From contig OY720349.1 of NCBI GenBank assembly GCA_963082975.1, forward strand, positions 68,136,501 through 68,200,500: 64,000 nucleotides of DNA, written 5' to 3'. Origin of the DNA: Labia minor (lineage: Eukaryota; Arthropoda; Insecta; Dermaptera; Spongiphoridae). A program made the translations under genes and the position numbers. How positions within the stretch are numbered: the first letter of the stretch is position 1; the number at the start of each line of letters is the position of its first letter. The notes under the pieces are model-generated. The model made no database searches, was not told the DNA's origin, and worked only from the letters and a program-made list of their open reading frames with translations. Of the stretch, positions 38,429-52,278 are shown piece by piece.

Positions 38429-40015
38429 CTGGGAAGAAGAAGAAGAACAAGTCCCCGGATCCTCGTCCCATCCCAATTTGGGAAGAACGAGAAAAGTGGG
38501 GACACACACACATCATTTTAATTAATTGGATATTTTTAAATAAATCTTTAAATAAATAGGAAAATAAATGTAAAGAGATAAGAAGGAGAACGTTTATGAT
38601 ACAAGAAAATAGGTAGGAATTTTATTAATAATAGTTAAACATTCATTATATAAAAAAATTATTAGTTAATTAATTTAGAACCACGCTGGTAAATATATTT
38701 TGATTCCTTGTCTATCTACATATATAAATTTTCAATTTTAGACAAAGATTTTGAAACAAAATTAAAAAAACAAAATTATTAAAAAAAATTCTTACTTTAT
38801 GTTTAGTTATTCAGTTAATTTTTTTTTTTTTTTTTTTTTTTTTTAGTATATTGTTTAGAAGAAATAAGGAATTTAATTTTTTTTTATTTTTTCAAAAATT
38901 TGAAATAAAACAGATAGTAGTTAATAAAAAAACGAAAACTAGAAATTTTAGAAATATTGATTTTCTTTATTTCACCAAAGTAATATTTTGAAAAAAAAAA
39001 AATATTGAAAAATGGATCTGAATATAAACTATATATACAATTTTTATTATAATAAATAATAATCAAATAATTAAAATGGGTTAAAGGTGATAAATTCAAC
39101 TTTATTAATTGGGATAAAATAATATTTATTTAAAAAAATAAGAGTATAGGATTATAAAAAATACAAAATTCAATATATAAAAGATAAAAAAAAAAAAACA
39201 AAAAACAATAAACATAAAAATACAGTCTTTGAGAGTTCAGAGTATATTTAGTATTACATAGTACACACACAAATAAATTATATGTTATTATTTTATTTAA
39301 AGTCTTCATAATAATAATACTCTCGAAGGTTTTTTTTTTTTAATATCACAGTATCAATAAAAATACATTTTGTTTTATTTAGAATTAGATTAATAATTCA
39401 ATAAAAATAATAATTAAATATTCTTTTTCAAATTATTCCGATTTTTTTAATTAAATAAAATTTTATAAAATTAAATTGATTATTAAATTTTTCGTTGTGA
39501 AAAATCGAAAAAAAAAAATGTTCTAAATTAGTAATTTTATAATTTCATATAAATTTCATTTAATGACAAAAACATAATATATAATCATTTTTTCAAATTG
39601 TCTTAATAATATAATTTTAAATTTTTAGTTAAGTAATTGATTTTTTTTTTTTTAGTTTTATTGTCTTTTTGGATTTCTGCTCATTTTAGGCAGCAGCCTT
39701 CGAATCTATTAGAAATTAATTATTTAATCTTAAATCTAAGTGAACTTGGTGAGTTTCGATCACGGACCAAATGAAAAAAGGTATTTTTCATTATTAATCA
39801 TTAATTTAATGAATGTATCAAAAGAGTATTTATTATGTGCAATATAAGTTGAAACAATTTTAGGTATTGTATTGTATACCGTTGGGATTAACATGCCCTT
39901 CCCATGCATTATTTTGAACCCCATTTTGTATCTATTATGCCTCATTTCATATTTTTCGTTTGAAGACAATAAATAAATAAATAAAAATAATGTCTCGATT
40001 TGCTTCATGACAATG

Positions 40016-40148
40016 TATAGTGACAATGTATAGTAAACGTTATCGCTATGAGGGTGCTGTTGTCAGGGAATCAACCGGTTAAAAAAAAACCCATTGCCAT
40101 TGCCCGCCAAAAGCGCCCTCATGGCGTTTACTTTTTTCCGCCACTGTA
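40016..40148. mobile_element. Tc1-like MITE, about 133 bp
   Basis: The right end read on the minus strand is TACAGTGGCGGAAAAAAGTA and the left end is TATAGTGACAATG, followed by GTAAACG and CTATGAGGGTGC. These are inverted matches with the right side. The core CATTGCCATTG is shared with 14900-14979. A 13-bp TGACAATGTATAG tandem sits at the left border. Confidence 0.6.
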
Positions 40149-40768
40149 CATATGTCCATTTACATAACATCGCTTTTATTTTTTTTTTTATTTTTCAAGT
40201 AAACTTGATTGTAAATTTAGTTAGCTCAGATTGTTCAATAGATGAATTATGATAATATTTTTTTTATATTCATCAGGGGAACTTTTTTCATAATACGATC
40301 CATATTACATATATATATCCCATTAGATAGATGTTTAGAAGGTTTTGCACACGATAAAATCTAAATTTAAAAAAATAAATAACTAAATAAATTTGGTATA
40401 TTCAATTTAAATTTGAAATATTTTAATATTTCATTTCTGATTTTGTTTTTGTTTATAATTGAAAGAAATTTAATTTAAGAAATAAAAGAAATAAAAAATG
40501 TGATGTAACGGATTACTTAAAATTACTAGAAATTTAAATTATCCCCTGAACCAATTTAATTAAATGTTTCCTATTCCCCCAAAAAATTAATTATTTATAT
40601 TAATCCAAAAAAAGAATAATATATTTAATACATATAATTATTATATATAAAAAAAAACCCATAAAATATTTTTAAGGTCTATAATATTTTATATTATAGA
40701 TAATTTAAAAATTATTTTAAACCATTTATCAAAAATAATGTTTTTTTTTTTTTTTTTAATTCTTTTTT

Positions 40769-41136
40769 TTATTTTTTTTTAATAATATCATTTCCATATT
40801 TATTTAATTTTAAATTTGAAGACTTTTTCTTCTTAATATTTTCTGATTTTAGATGAAATGTATCATCTTCCCATTGAATATTTTTTAATGATTTGATAAC
40901 ATTTTCATTCTCCAAGAGAAGTGAATTGATTCTTGATATAACATTTTCACTATTGGCTGTATCTTGATTTGAAAAAGTGACCTGCATATTTTTATTAGCG
41001 ATTTGAACATGTCTCCTTTTGCGTGAATTAAATTGAAAATCAGCCTTTTCATTTTTAGTTAGATTTATTTTTTTCACTCTTTTGGCACTTTGATTATATA
41101 TTTTCTCTTCATTGTTATCCAGGAATAAGATAAATT
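40769..41136 (-). CDS. lola: Probable lola terminal exon without zinc fingers, lysine-rich
   Basis: A frame of about 122 codons stays open in DNA that is over 80 percent AT, which is unlikely by chance. It begins at acceptor CTTATTTTGTTTACAG (phase 1, as in the finger exons) and ends at 40769. The product is basic and Asn/Lys-rich, with nuclear-localisation-like clusters KRVKK and SRKRRH and a Lys-rich C-terminus. There is no cysteine pair and no known domain. Some lola isoforms in Drosophila also lack fingers, so a finger-less tail fits the gene. It could instead be an unrelated or non-functional frame. Confidence 0.5.
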
Positions 41137-42710
41137 CTGTAAACAAAATAAGCACTCACTAGTTATTTAATCAAATAATAATAATAATAATTATTATAAT
41201 GGAGAAAAATCATATATATAAAAAAAAAAAAAAAAAAAAAAATAGAATATACCATAGAAAGAAAAAAATTCAAAACAAATTATAATAGAGAAAGAAGAAA
41301 TGAAAAGGATAAAAAGTACTTCATACTACCTTGAAATAAATAAAATAAAATATTTAGAATCTATTATACATATTATAAGTATATAGTAGAAAATATTTAA
41401 AAAAAAAAAAAAACTATTTTAGAAAAGTAAAAATGATAAAAGAGTAATTGCAAGAAGGTTCAAAATATAATAAAAATAATAATTTAATAAATATTTATTG
41501 ATTTTGTGTGTCAATTTCAGAAATAAGATTCGAATAAAAGAATATATATGTATATATGTACATGTTAAGTTAAAATGTACCCCTCCTTAATTATTTTCTT
41601 AATGCTCCATTTAAATTAATTAACCATTTTTTTTCTTTTGTATTTTTTCAAAATTCAAAAAATATTAAAATGATTGATAGACGTTTATTAAAATTTCATT
41701 TATTTATCACAAAAAATTCAATAAAAAAATATTATAATGTACATTAATAATATTTATAAATATATTCATTATATTTTTTTATGATATAATAACATAAATA
41801 TATTGTTTATATTATTTCTACTTAACATAAAATATAAAAATTATAAAATAATATATTTTTTATAATAAAAAAAAATTATTAATCATTTCTATAAGTATAT
41901 TATTTTTCACTTTTTTTTTTATTAAATAGATTTTTATAATTATTTTATTATTTAATTTTGTATTCTCTTAAATAATTCTAAAATAATTGAAATTAAAAGT
42001 TAAGAAAAAAATATACATAAATAATAAAAGAAAATGATTTAAAATTTGGAAATGTAATTAATTAATATTTTATATAAATACGATCGATTAGAATAATTAT
42101 TATTATGAAAAAAATGACTAGGATAATCATTCACTTTTATATAAAAAGTAATTTATAATGTATTATTCTTAATAAAAAGAAGCAATTTAGATTTTAAAAA
42201 TGGTTAGTTATTATTATTGATATTCAGAGATATGAAGAATTTCCTTTCATAATATTTTAAATCTTCAGTCGATCATAAATTATAAAAAAAAAATACAAAC
42301 ATATTAAGATTTAAATTTTTTAACATTTCAAGGATATATTTAAAAAATAATTAATTAAAGGGTCATTAAGGTGATTAAGAGGTCTTTTTATTCCTAATCA
42401 AATATAGAAAAGAATTCCTAGAATAAATACAAAAAAATAATAAAGTGACATTTTAATTAACATTAAAAGAATTTAAAATATAGATCAACCAACGTTTTCA
42501 ATTATTCAATGGGGGCCTGAAGAAAAGTAAAAATTAAAATTAAATTCAAAATTCATAACACCAAAACAGTTACATTTTTTCATTCGTTTACTAGATTCAT
42601 TGACAAACAATCATTAATTTATTATATTTAATTATTCATTTATAATTTGGTTTTGATATTAATATTTGATCTCTAAATCATTCCCAAATAAACTTTCATA
42701 TTTTCGTTCT

Positions 42711-42801
42711 TTAACACGTCCCCGCCGGCATGTACCACCGGTGGCTCATGCCGCCACATAAAATAAATAGACAAATTATGGAGCAGACGGCAACGTGTTA
42801 A
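42711..42801. mobile_element. piggyBac-type MITE, 91 bp
   Basis: TTAA stands at both borders (42711-42714 and 42798-42801). Inside them TTAACACGTCCCCGCCGGC faces, in reverse complement, TTAACACGTTGCCGTCTGC. TTAA targets and short CACG-type ends are the mark of piggyBac-like elements. The inside is GC-rich and non-coding. Confidence 0.6.
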
Positions 42802-42915
42802 ATGATAATATCAAATTAGTGAAATTATAAAATAATAATTGTATAAATGACATTATTTATAATTAAATATTCGTAACATAGTGTATCTTCCTTATTATGG
42901 GCACAATATGAGAAT

Positions 42916-42940
42916 GCCTAATGTAAATTTTACATTAGGC
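42916..42940. repeat. Perfect palindrome, 12-bp arms
   Basis: GCCTAATGTAAA, one T, then its exact reverse complement. With almost no loop it resembles a cruciform or a dimer-protein site more than an RNA hairpin. Confidence 0.8.
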
Positions 42941-43171
42941 GGAAGAAGGATAAAAAAATATATGTTCTTATAAGTTAAGATAATTAAAATATATTATGAT
43001 TATTATACTTTGTGAAATACAGTATTATTTTATAAAAGTATGTTCAACATAATTCAAACTAATATTTATTATTTATATATAAATATTATAAAACAAAATA
43101 ATATATTTTTTAATAAATGTATATTATAATCATTTTTATATAAAATAAATATTTAAAATATTGGGGATAAA

Positions 43172-43214
<43 letters not shown>

Positions 43215-44289
43215 AGGAAAAGCAATAGCCAATGGTTGTTTTATAGAAGAAATTAATGTAAAGAAATGATGATAAGAAAATCAAAAGATGTAAACATTAA
43301 ACGAAATTTACATCTTAATTTCTTGTCTTTTGATCTGTAATGTTAAACGTCTTTTTTAATTATAAATTAATTATTAAATATTTAAGCATTTAGGTAACTT
43401 TTAGTAACTAAAATATTCCAGCCTTAATTTATTTCAGATTAATTTTATTTGTATGATATTTCAATTCTCATTTAATTATAAATTATATATTATTTGATTA
43501 GGAACTATTTATAGAATTTAAATATGGCCAGAGGCTTATATGGCGACTATGGCAAAGACTGACTGATCTTCCGCCTCTCTCGGACGATAGGTGATTTTTT
43601 TTTTGATATTGATATTCATATCTATGTATATGAATATTTTTATTTTAGGTTTTTCCCTCATCCACCCTCATTTTCAGTTGGTTGTTGTCCATGGCATATA
43701 CCTGCCATACCCAAATTACGCCAAAGAATATGACATTTTAATTTATTATTATTATTATTATCTCTTTTAATTAAAATAATATATACATATATATAGTGAT
43801 TTGTGATTTTCTTTCATAGCTTCAAATTATATTTTATTATTAAAATATTTATTTTTATATATATTTATTTATTATATTTTTTACTTTTTTTTTATTCTTC
43901 TCTATTTATTCACTGTCCTCTCATAATGCAGCGTGGTGGTGGAGGAAATGGTAAAAGTTCTCGCATGCCTATCCAAACATTCATTTTTATAAAATATAAT
44001 TTCTCTTCTAATATAATAAAATTAATAATTTAAAACTATTAGAAATATAGTAAAAATCTATAAGAACAAGAAATAGTTAAGATATTTTTATTTTTAATAA
44101 TTTAATAATTTAAAAAAAATCAAAATCAACATTTATTTATTATTTATATTCTGAAACTAGATTTTAAATATAATATATAATATCTACATATCTTTGATAT
44201 ATATAAATCAGTCTTTTTCTAAATATTCTATATATATTATTTTATTATAATATTTAATATAATTTATGTATATTATTTCTCTGTGAGTC

Positions 44290-44477
44290 TACGGAACTCG
44301 AAAGTTATTGGCCGCAGCAACCACAAGCCTCCAGTCCCTATCCTCTCAAATCTCTCTCATGTCCCTTCCCCCATTATCCACCCACCGTGTCCTTGGTATT
44401 CCAAGAGGATGTTTCCCACTCGGTCTCCCTACCAATATATTTTTCGCCATTCTTTCTTCTCCCATTCTAGCCACTTA
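44290..44477 (-). mobile_element. LINE reverse-transcriptase C-terminal fragment
   Basis: Minus-strand translation gives MGEERMAKNI, then GIPRTRWVDN, then DWRLVVAAANN across a stop. This is the GRPR-x-RW-x-D ... DR-x-W pattern found after the reverse transcriptase of many insect non-LTR elements. It is GC-richer than its surroundings and broken, so it is a dead fragment. Confidence 0.55.
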
Positions 44478-44611
44478 TGTATATTATTAATAACATTAGT
44501 GTTTAAAGCAACAAAGCTCTAGGGATTTTTTAAGACTTTGAAGCAAAACTATTTAAATATTTAATTATTTTTTTTATCTGTATTTTTTATATATAAAATA
44601 TATATATAGTA

Positions 44612-44644
<33 letters not shown>

Positions 44645-44676
44645 TATTTATATTTTATTAAATATAGTATTTAATT

Positions 44677-44966
44677 TTATAATTCTATTTTATGAATATT
44701 TTTCATATGCCTTAGTATACTACATTTCTGTTTGGTTCGTACATCACAGTAGAGACATTGAAATCCGGGTTCTTTTCCACATTCGTATCGTTTATGGCGA
44801 AATAAATTCGATGGCCAGTTATAAGATCGGCCACAGGTTTCGCATGAAAATTGTTTTCTTGTATTGCCATTTGTCCACTCGATGTTTTGTGAATTGTTCT
44901 TGGAGCCTATTAGGAAGGAATCATCAAATGGTGGCCATTCATTGTGCAGCCTTGAATTTTCTGGTG
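44677..44966 (-). CDS. lola: lola alternative terminal exon, two zinc fingers
   Basis: About 96 residues. A leader of about 40 residues (Asn-rich, with WPPFDDSF) precedes C42-C45-H58-C63 (YECG) and C71-C74-H87-H92; tail KIEL. The acceptor CTTGAATTTGTTACAG precedes base 44966, phase 1. The first finger has the variant helix NWPSNLFRHK. The open frame continues upstream to 45147, but this is intron with a long T tract. Confidence 0.85.
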
Positions 44967-47900
44967 CTGTAACAAATTCAAGTGAAAAAATGTCAAAGCA
45001 ATTCGAGATGATGGAATTAGAGAAATTTCTGTTTTTTTTTTTTTTTGTTAAAATGTTAATGAGTATAGGACAGACAAAGATTAATTTAAAAATTAAGGAT
45101 TTTAAAAATTTTAATGGGTAAATTTTAATCTGCAAACTTTTTGACAAACCCTTTTTTTTTTTGTTTAAAAAAATAGGTAAAAAGTTTTATAGATATTATT
45201 TAAAAAAAAATATAATTAAATTTAATTATTTATTTACCAACAAAAATAAGAATAATTTTTCTATATATTAAATAAATGTAAAATTATACTGATAAGAAAA
45301 AAATAGTAATTTTAAGTAGTAAATTCATAAATAAAAAAACTCAATCATTTAATGAAACATGATGAACATAAAAAAATATTTGACAATGTCTTTTTTTTCC
45401 TGATTAAAAAGGAAATTGGAACTGGAAAAAATATTAGAAAAAATTTAAAAAAATAATTATTTCAAATTACTTTGTTTATTTATACATTCATGAAGATAAC
45501 AAGTAAATTTATTTTTTATATATTGAAATTTGAGAAAAAAATAATATTATTTAATATTTTTATTTTTATCAATTAAGTATATTTTTTTATATTATATGAA
45601 TATTTATATTACCAATAAAAATTACCTGACCGGCAGGAATTATCAAAATATGTATATAATTATTTGGACGAAATTATGATCTTCAAAAGTGAAAATTAAC
45701 AAACTTATAACGTATTTGAATCGTATGATTTTTTTATTTTTTAGATCAGTATAAAAAATATTTGAAAAATATAAAAGAAAAAAAAAAGGAATTATTTTCT
45801 ATAATGATTTTGAATAATAACAATTTTGTATTAACAAATTAAAAATTAATTTAACAAAAATTTAGAATATATATATATATAATTAATTGTATAAGACTAG
45901 AATTTATATTATAATGTGTATATTTTAAAATTTAATAAAATTATTTCATGTACTTTAGTATAACTTAATTGATTGAACAACCATATGAAATTCATATATT
46001 CAACTTTTCAATTAGATAGTTATATATTACGAGTTTAAAAAATAACAAACTATTTTGAATTTGAATATAATAAATTAAAATCGGAAAAATTAATAAAAAA
46101 ATATTTTATTAAAAATTCCTATATTAAAATTAATCACTATTTGAGGGTAAAATTTAAATTTAAGAAAATATAATAATGTTCTTAATTTTATTTTACAGAG
46201 ATATACTAATTATATATTTGTAGAGTCTACAAAGGGAAGCCAACAAAAAGATAGATAAGAATAATAGAAATTTGAGATAAGATTAAAAAAGAAAAGAATA
46301 ATTTTCTAAATGAAAAGTAAAAATATAAGAATTTCAAGAGATCAAGACTTGAGTGTTATAGAAATATTTTTATTTTTTTAAATAATTTAGTAATTCTTAA
46401 AAATAATCTCTTAAACATGTAACATTATTCTTAATATTATTAGTATTATTATATTTCAATGGTAATTAATACCATAATTCTTTCTTAAAGATTTCTTATA
46501 TGTATTATAGAAAGCAAACGTAATTTGCAAAATATTAGATAAATACATATATTATTATTTACAATAAAAATAATAATAATAAATTTTGTTTTAAAAAAAT
46601 AAAAAATAATTTTATTTAATAATTTATTATATAATAACATAATATTTTTTTTTTAGTGTTAAATTAAAAATATATGTGGGTAGCTAGCTATCCAAAAGGA
46701 TTTATATTTTTATAATCACATTAATATGTATTTGATACATAAAAACAATTTCTTTCAAAGAAAAAATAATTAGAAAATACGGTAAGAAATGATCAGTAAC
46801 GTAAGTAACTGAAAAATATAAACGCCATGCAGGCGCTTTTAAATCATTTTAAAATAAATTTTATTTATATATATTTATTGTATTGTAAAATGTATTAAGT
46901 TAAAATTTTTAATTTATGAATAAATAAAAAATTTTTTCATTATTTTTAAAAAATATATACAAATCTGAATTGCTCCAAAATGTTTAATCAACAACCAATT
47001 TAATAAATATATATTTTCTTATCATTGAAAAATAAATTCATCATTTCATTATTGTGTTATTATACAAATATAATAGATTTTGAGCAAATATATATTTTTT
47101 TTTTTTTTTTTGAAAAATAATTATTTGATATCTTCATATATTACAATTTAATGATAAATAACGTTTTATTTATATGCCGATTTATATAAATATATATTAT
47201 ATATAATTTAAGAATGAAACCAGTTCATCCAAAAACAAAAATAAATAAATAGATTAAAACAGATGTAGATATATAAATTTGGAATCAATAAATTTATCTA
47301 ACTTTTCAAAAGTCAGTTAAAATATTTTTTGTTTTTGTTAATTGCTAATATAATATAAAATACTGAATCATATGAAAATATTTAGAGCTCATTTAAATTC
47401 ATTTCCAATATATGCTGATAAAATATAGAAAAATTAAAAATTATTACATTTCAATAATTCAATTATTGTCTTTAAAAATAAATTACTTATTTAACAGCTC
47501 TTTTAAACTTGATTTTGGAATAATTACTTATATAAAATAATTTATTACAATGTTATTAAATTTATTATAATATTATTTAAATAAATATAATATATTTTGT
47601 TAAAATAAATGAAAAATTAATATAAATAATTTTAGACTAATTTTCTGACCAGAAAACAAAATTCATAATTGAATGTAATCATTTTTGTAATCCAAATAAT
47701 GTCGAAGAAATTATAATCTGATTAATTCTACTACATATATTTGAATTAGTTTATATATTTTAAATAAATTTATTTTTAAATAAAAAAAAAAAAATTGTTT
47801 AAATTTTCCCTTATATTTACAAAACAATTATTAAAATATTATTATCACATATTATTCAAAATTAAAGAAAAATTGATTTAGGAAAATATGTGAATATTAT

Positions 47901-48511
47901 ATACATATGCCTATATTATATTTATTAAATATAATATAAATTGATGAATTCGATGAATTATGTTTTTCTATCCGATCACATTTATATACGTAAATATACA
48001 TACATATATATGTAGTATATAGTATTTAGTATATATGTATATGTATGTCGTGTAGATAAGTGAAATAATAATTTATTTGATCCAAAGTATACAGCATATA
48101 CACTGAGATTAATTCAATAAATAAATATTGAAACTATTAGTTTTGAAATAACAATTCAAATTATGTTGTTATTTTAACAAAAGAAGAAGCAAGAAAATTA
48201 TTTCTGTAGAATTGTCTTCTAATGAAATTGCTTTTTAAAATATTAAACTAAATTTTATAAAAAAATATTAATTAATTAAATATTTATATGAAAAACATTA
48301 GGAATGTTTTAGTTTTAGAATAAATTTTCAAATACATATTTTAAAATGAATAAAAAAAAGATGTATGAAAAAAATGAAAATATTTGTAATCACACACTGT
48401 CCAAGTAACAATTTAAACAATTAAAACAAGAACAAGAAAGAAGGTCTCAAGAGATTGATTGTTTTAAAATACTATTAACATAGTTAAGGTTGGAATTAAT
48501 TAATTAATTAA
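44967..48511. other. AT-rich intron, nothing recognised
   Basis: About 3.5 kb of A/T-rich sequence with homopolymers and small AT repeats. I found no exon, no transposon ends and no long frame on either strand. Confidence 0.5.
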
Positions 48512-48834
48512 TTAATGTTGCGTTGTCAAATGACGATCGAGTGAAAATTTTCGATTGGTACGATAAGGACAATGTGGACATCCAAATGGTCTCTCTTTTC
48601 CACATTCGTGACGTAAATGTCGATTAAAAGAGCTACGCCACAAATAATGACGTCCACATCGTGGACATTCATGTAAACTCTCTTCGTTTCCTGGATTGGG
48701 TACCACATCCTCCATCATTGGATGATGATTATTATAATCACTCTTCAAAAGATTGCATATCGTCAAATCGGTTAAAGCAGCTAAAGAAGGCGGTCCATGT
48801 GATGGAATTGGAGGTGGTGGAAGGGACAAAAGCT
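48512..48834 (-). CDS. lola: lola alternative terminal exon, two zinc fingers
   Basis: About 107 residues. A leader of 56 residues is Pro-rich at first (SLPPPPIPSHGPP) and acidic later (MMEDVV). Fingers are C57-C60-H73-C78 (HECG) and C86-C89-H102-H107, and the stop codon follows the last His directly, so there is no tail. The acceptor TTATTCTTGTTTCAG precedes base 48834, phase 1. An internal start codon is not needed because translation continues from the common exon. Confidence 0.87.
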
Positions 48835-50021
48835 CTGAAACAAGAATAAAAATTAAGTTATTATTCTAATCATTTTGAAAATTATAAAGGATAACCCATA
48901 TATTTAATAAATAAATATATATATATTTTTTTTTAATAATCTCTCATAAATATATGATTTTCATTCAATCTACCTAAATTGCTTTTAGATTATAAATTGT
49001 TATATATATATATATATATATATAATAGTTTATTAAGAAAAATTATTTATTTATCTATTTATTTGTTTTTTATAAATTCACAAGACGAAATAAATAAATA
49101 ATATATAATATAAAAAAAGAAATATAAAAATGTGTTGTAAATTCCATTACAAAGTATAAAAGTGAAAAAAGTGAAAAAAGTGAATTGGATAAAATAAAAA
49201 AAAAAGTGCAGGTGCATAAAATTTAACTATGTACTTTCAAAAATACAATTGTTAATAAAATAAAAAAAATATATTTTGTTTTTTCGTCTTCTTATGATGA
49301 GTTAATTTTTAATTGAATGCGTAAGTAATTGTTATAAATAAAAAATACTAAAAAAAAAAAGAATATATAAATATAAAATTTTTATATAAAAAAATATGTT
49401 TAATTTTAATTTTTAATAGATATTTGAAAATTTTCTTAAAATTAATTCAAAACAAGTTTATTAAAATCAATTAAATTTAAAATAAATATAAATATGTAAA
49501 ATAATAAATATTTAAAAATAAAAAAATTAGCAACAGATGCTTATCACAAATTGAACATTGAAAATTAATTTTTAGATAAACTTGAAGATATTTTAATTTG
49601 CCCCCACCCCATAAGGAGATCAATTTTGAGATATTAATTAATTTAAAATCAAATTTAAGAAAAAATAAATAAAAAAATTATGAAATAAAATTAGAATGTC
49701 AGAATTCTATGAAGACTTTAATAAAAGGGTTGGAAGAAAATATTAGTAGTTTTTAATTATAAATTTTATTCTTTACCAAATATCGATAATTAAAAAATAT
49801 TTTCGGTTTATTATAAACATCATTCGAAAGATACATAATTAAATTTATATTTACATTTATTACACCAATTGAAAACCATTTTACTGTAAATTTAATCTTC
49901 TATTTTATTTTAATTTAAATTTTTATTTAAAAAAAAATTAATATAAATAGAAAATTTCTACTTGTGGAAATACCTTTTCATTCATCATTGTAGCAGGTGA
50001 ATAAATCAAAATACAAAAAGG

Positions 50022-50524
50022 TAAGAGGGCAGGTCAATAAATCCGTGACTTTTTGAATTTCCTGTCTCTTAAATGAAATTGCAATACTGTTCCTGTCAGC
50101 AGGCAACCATCAGCTGACTCCTGTGAAATTTGAACCAGTTGGGATTTTTAATTTTTGTTTGACATCCATTAATAGCAGACTACCTCGTGTTTTGAGAAGA
50201 AAATGGAAAAAGTGAATTTCCATGAAAAATCCATGAATTGGGGTACGAATTGCTCCCTCATCCGCCCTATTCACCAGAGTGACTATGTCTTGTTGTTTAC
50301 AAACTTGAAGAAATGGGTCGGTGGAAAGAGATTTCACTCCAAAGATGAAATCATCTCACAAACAAATCTATTTTGATATCCTCGAGAAATCTTATTTTTG
50401 GAAGGGATAAAAAAAAATTAGAGAAACGCTGGACGAAGTGTATAAAGGGAACTAAGTTGGAAAAATAAAATAATTTTTTATCCAAAAACCTGTGTTTCAT
50501 TCAACTTATTGGCCTGCCCTCGTA
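50022..50524 (+). mobile_element. mariner transposon relic with transposase C-terminus
   Basis: The ends AGAGGGCAGGTCAATAA and (minus strand) TACGAGGGCAGGCCAATAAG form inverted repeats flanked by TA. Plus-strand frames give DYVLLFTNLKKWVGGKRF, then EGI, then KRWTKCIKGTKLEK and a stop, the typical mariner C-terminal sequence, with stops and frame changes between. The N-terminal two thirds are missing. A minus-strand frame at 50110-50337 is a shadow. Confidence 0.75.
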
Positions 50525-51160
50525 CTATACATTAGTATATATATCATATTAAAAAAATAATATATATTTTGAAAATAAATTTTTCTTACAAATATATATA
50601 TATAAAAAAAAATCAATATATTATAAGAATTGTTTAAATAATATTAATTTTTATAGTTAATTTCATATTATATTATAAAAGTAATAATTATTTAAACAAA
50701 AGAAAAAACAACCAATTTAAAGTAAATTTTTTCATAAATGGCATAAATATAAATATATTATTTATTTAGAATTTAGACTCACATGAATGATAAATGCAAT
50801 GGTACTAAAAGTTATTATAATATATGTATATGAAATCATATTTTTTAATAACAATATTTGTTTATTTAAATAAGTATTTCAAACTTGTGGTATAAAAAAG
50901 TAATATTTAAAAATAATAACAATACTGAAATGTTAAAGGTATGTAATTATATATCAAATATATGATTTAGCAATAATATCACAAGTTTACAGGAACATAA
51001 ACATCAATTTAATTATTTTTATATAAAAAAATCCATTTTGAAAAATAATTCTAAGTATTTTTATATATTAATGAATAAATTTATTAATTTTTGTAATTAA
51101 TGCCACTTTATTATAATTCAACTTAATGTTTATAATACAATATTTAAAGAAGTTGTAATA

Positions 51161-51636
51161 TACGAGGGTGGTCTGAAAAGTTTCCGACCTGACCAAGAAA
51201 ATGTTTTTCAATTTTTTTTATTTTTTTTTATTTTTCAAAATTCAAGATAATTGAGACCTGTACGATGTCAGCTGAACGTGTGCGAAATATTTTGCAAAAC
51301 CATTTGAATATGGAAACCTGTGTGCAACGTGGGTGCCGCATTCCCTAATGTTAGACTGTTAGACCAAAAATTGCTTCGAAAAACCATTTCTAACGACAAT
51401 TTGGCGCTGTAGGCGAAATCCAAACGAAGTTTTACGTCGACTCATAACTGTTGATGAGACTTAAATTAAATTAAATCAAATTTAATTAATTAATTAATTT
51501 ATTAATTAAATTAATTAGAACACCGTTATGAGAAATGTATCAGTGTTGATGGAGATTATGTTGAAAAAAAAAAAAAAAAATTGAAAAACATCGTTTTTCT
51601 TGGTCTTTCTCGGAAACTTTTCAGACCACCCTCGTA
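51161..51636 (+). mobile_element. mariner transposon relic, internally deleted
   Basis: TACGAGGGTGGTCTGAAAAG at the left end and its exact inverted copy at the right end (51617-51636) show classic mariner termini with TA borders. Inside, HLNM ... and RRLITVDET fragments in different frames are traces of transposase, including the first catalytic Asp region. Most of the gene is gone. A (TTAA)n patch lies near 51480-51516. Confidence 0.8.
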
Positions 51637-52278
51637 AAATAAAAGCACCCAGTTTCAAATGAATATAATTAATAGAAATATATACTCGTATAATATTTAT
51701 ATATTTAATATACATATGAAACAATATATAAATTTTATAAATTTTTCAAAATATCCACTTTCAAAATACCAAAAAAAAAAAAAAGAAAGATTAATTATTA
51801 TTGCTTAATAATAATTACTATTAGCTAATATTTCATCACATGTATACTCGTATATTATAGATATATATGTAGATAATAATAGAAAATAATTTTAAATTAA
51901 ATTCCAAGTGGTTATGGATATTATTTATTCAATCTACATATTAATATTGATAATAATTAATTAGCGATCTCTATTAAACTAAATTCGTATGTAATGATTT
52001 CTGGACATTTTTATCTTAGAGATTTGGAAAGAAAAGTAACTGATATTTGTTATTTTTATCAAAAGGATTTTGATGATTTTTTCCAACTACTAGATACAAA
52101 TATAAAAATAATTTTCCTTGTTAGAACAGAAACTCTATAAAAAATTTAAATTAAAAATATAAAATCATATAAATATTTCAAAGAAAATTTTGAATTTATT
52201 AGCATTTAATTGAATATTTTTTTTTTTTTTTATTTAAAATTCAAATTAATTAATTAATTTTAAAGATGAATTTCTTTT

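Larger units (their letters stand above)
41137..44676. other. AT-rich intron with small transposons
   Basis: It holds the TTAA element at 42711-42801, a 25-bp palindrome at 42916-42940, (AT)n at 43172-43212, an unrecognised patch at 43525-43735, the LINE fragment at 44290-44477 and (AT)n at 44615-44638. No zinc-finger exon was seen. Confidence 0.5.
48835..52278. other. AT-rich intron with two mariner relics
   Basis: Apart from the mariner copies at 50022-50524 and 51161-51636 and (AT)n at 49003-49023, nothing was recognised. Confidence 0.5.

Noticed and set aside
39760..40026. Minus-strand frame of 88 codons
   Set aside because: There is no AG in the lola phase before it, it has no known motif, and it overlaps the border of a MITE; probably chance or transposon-derived.
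50110..50337. Minus-strand frame of 75 codons
   Set aside because: It lies opposite the mariner transposase remnant, which explains the open reading.
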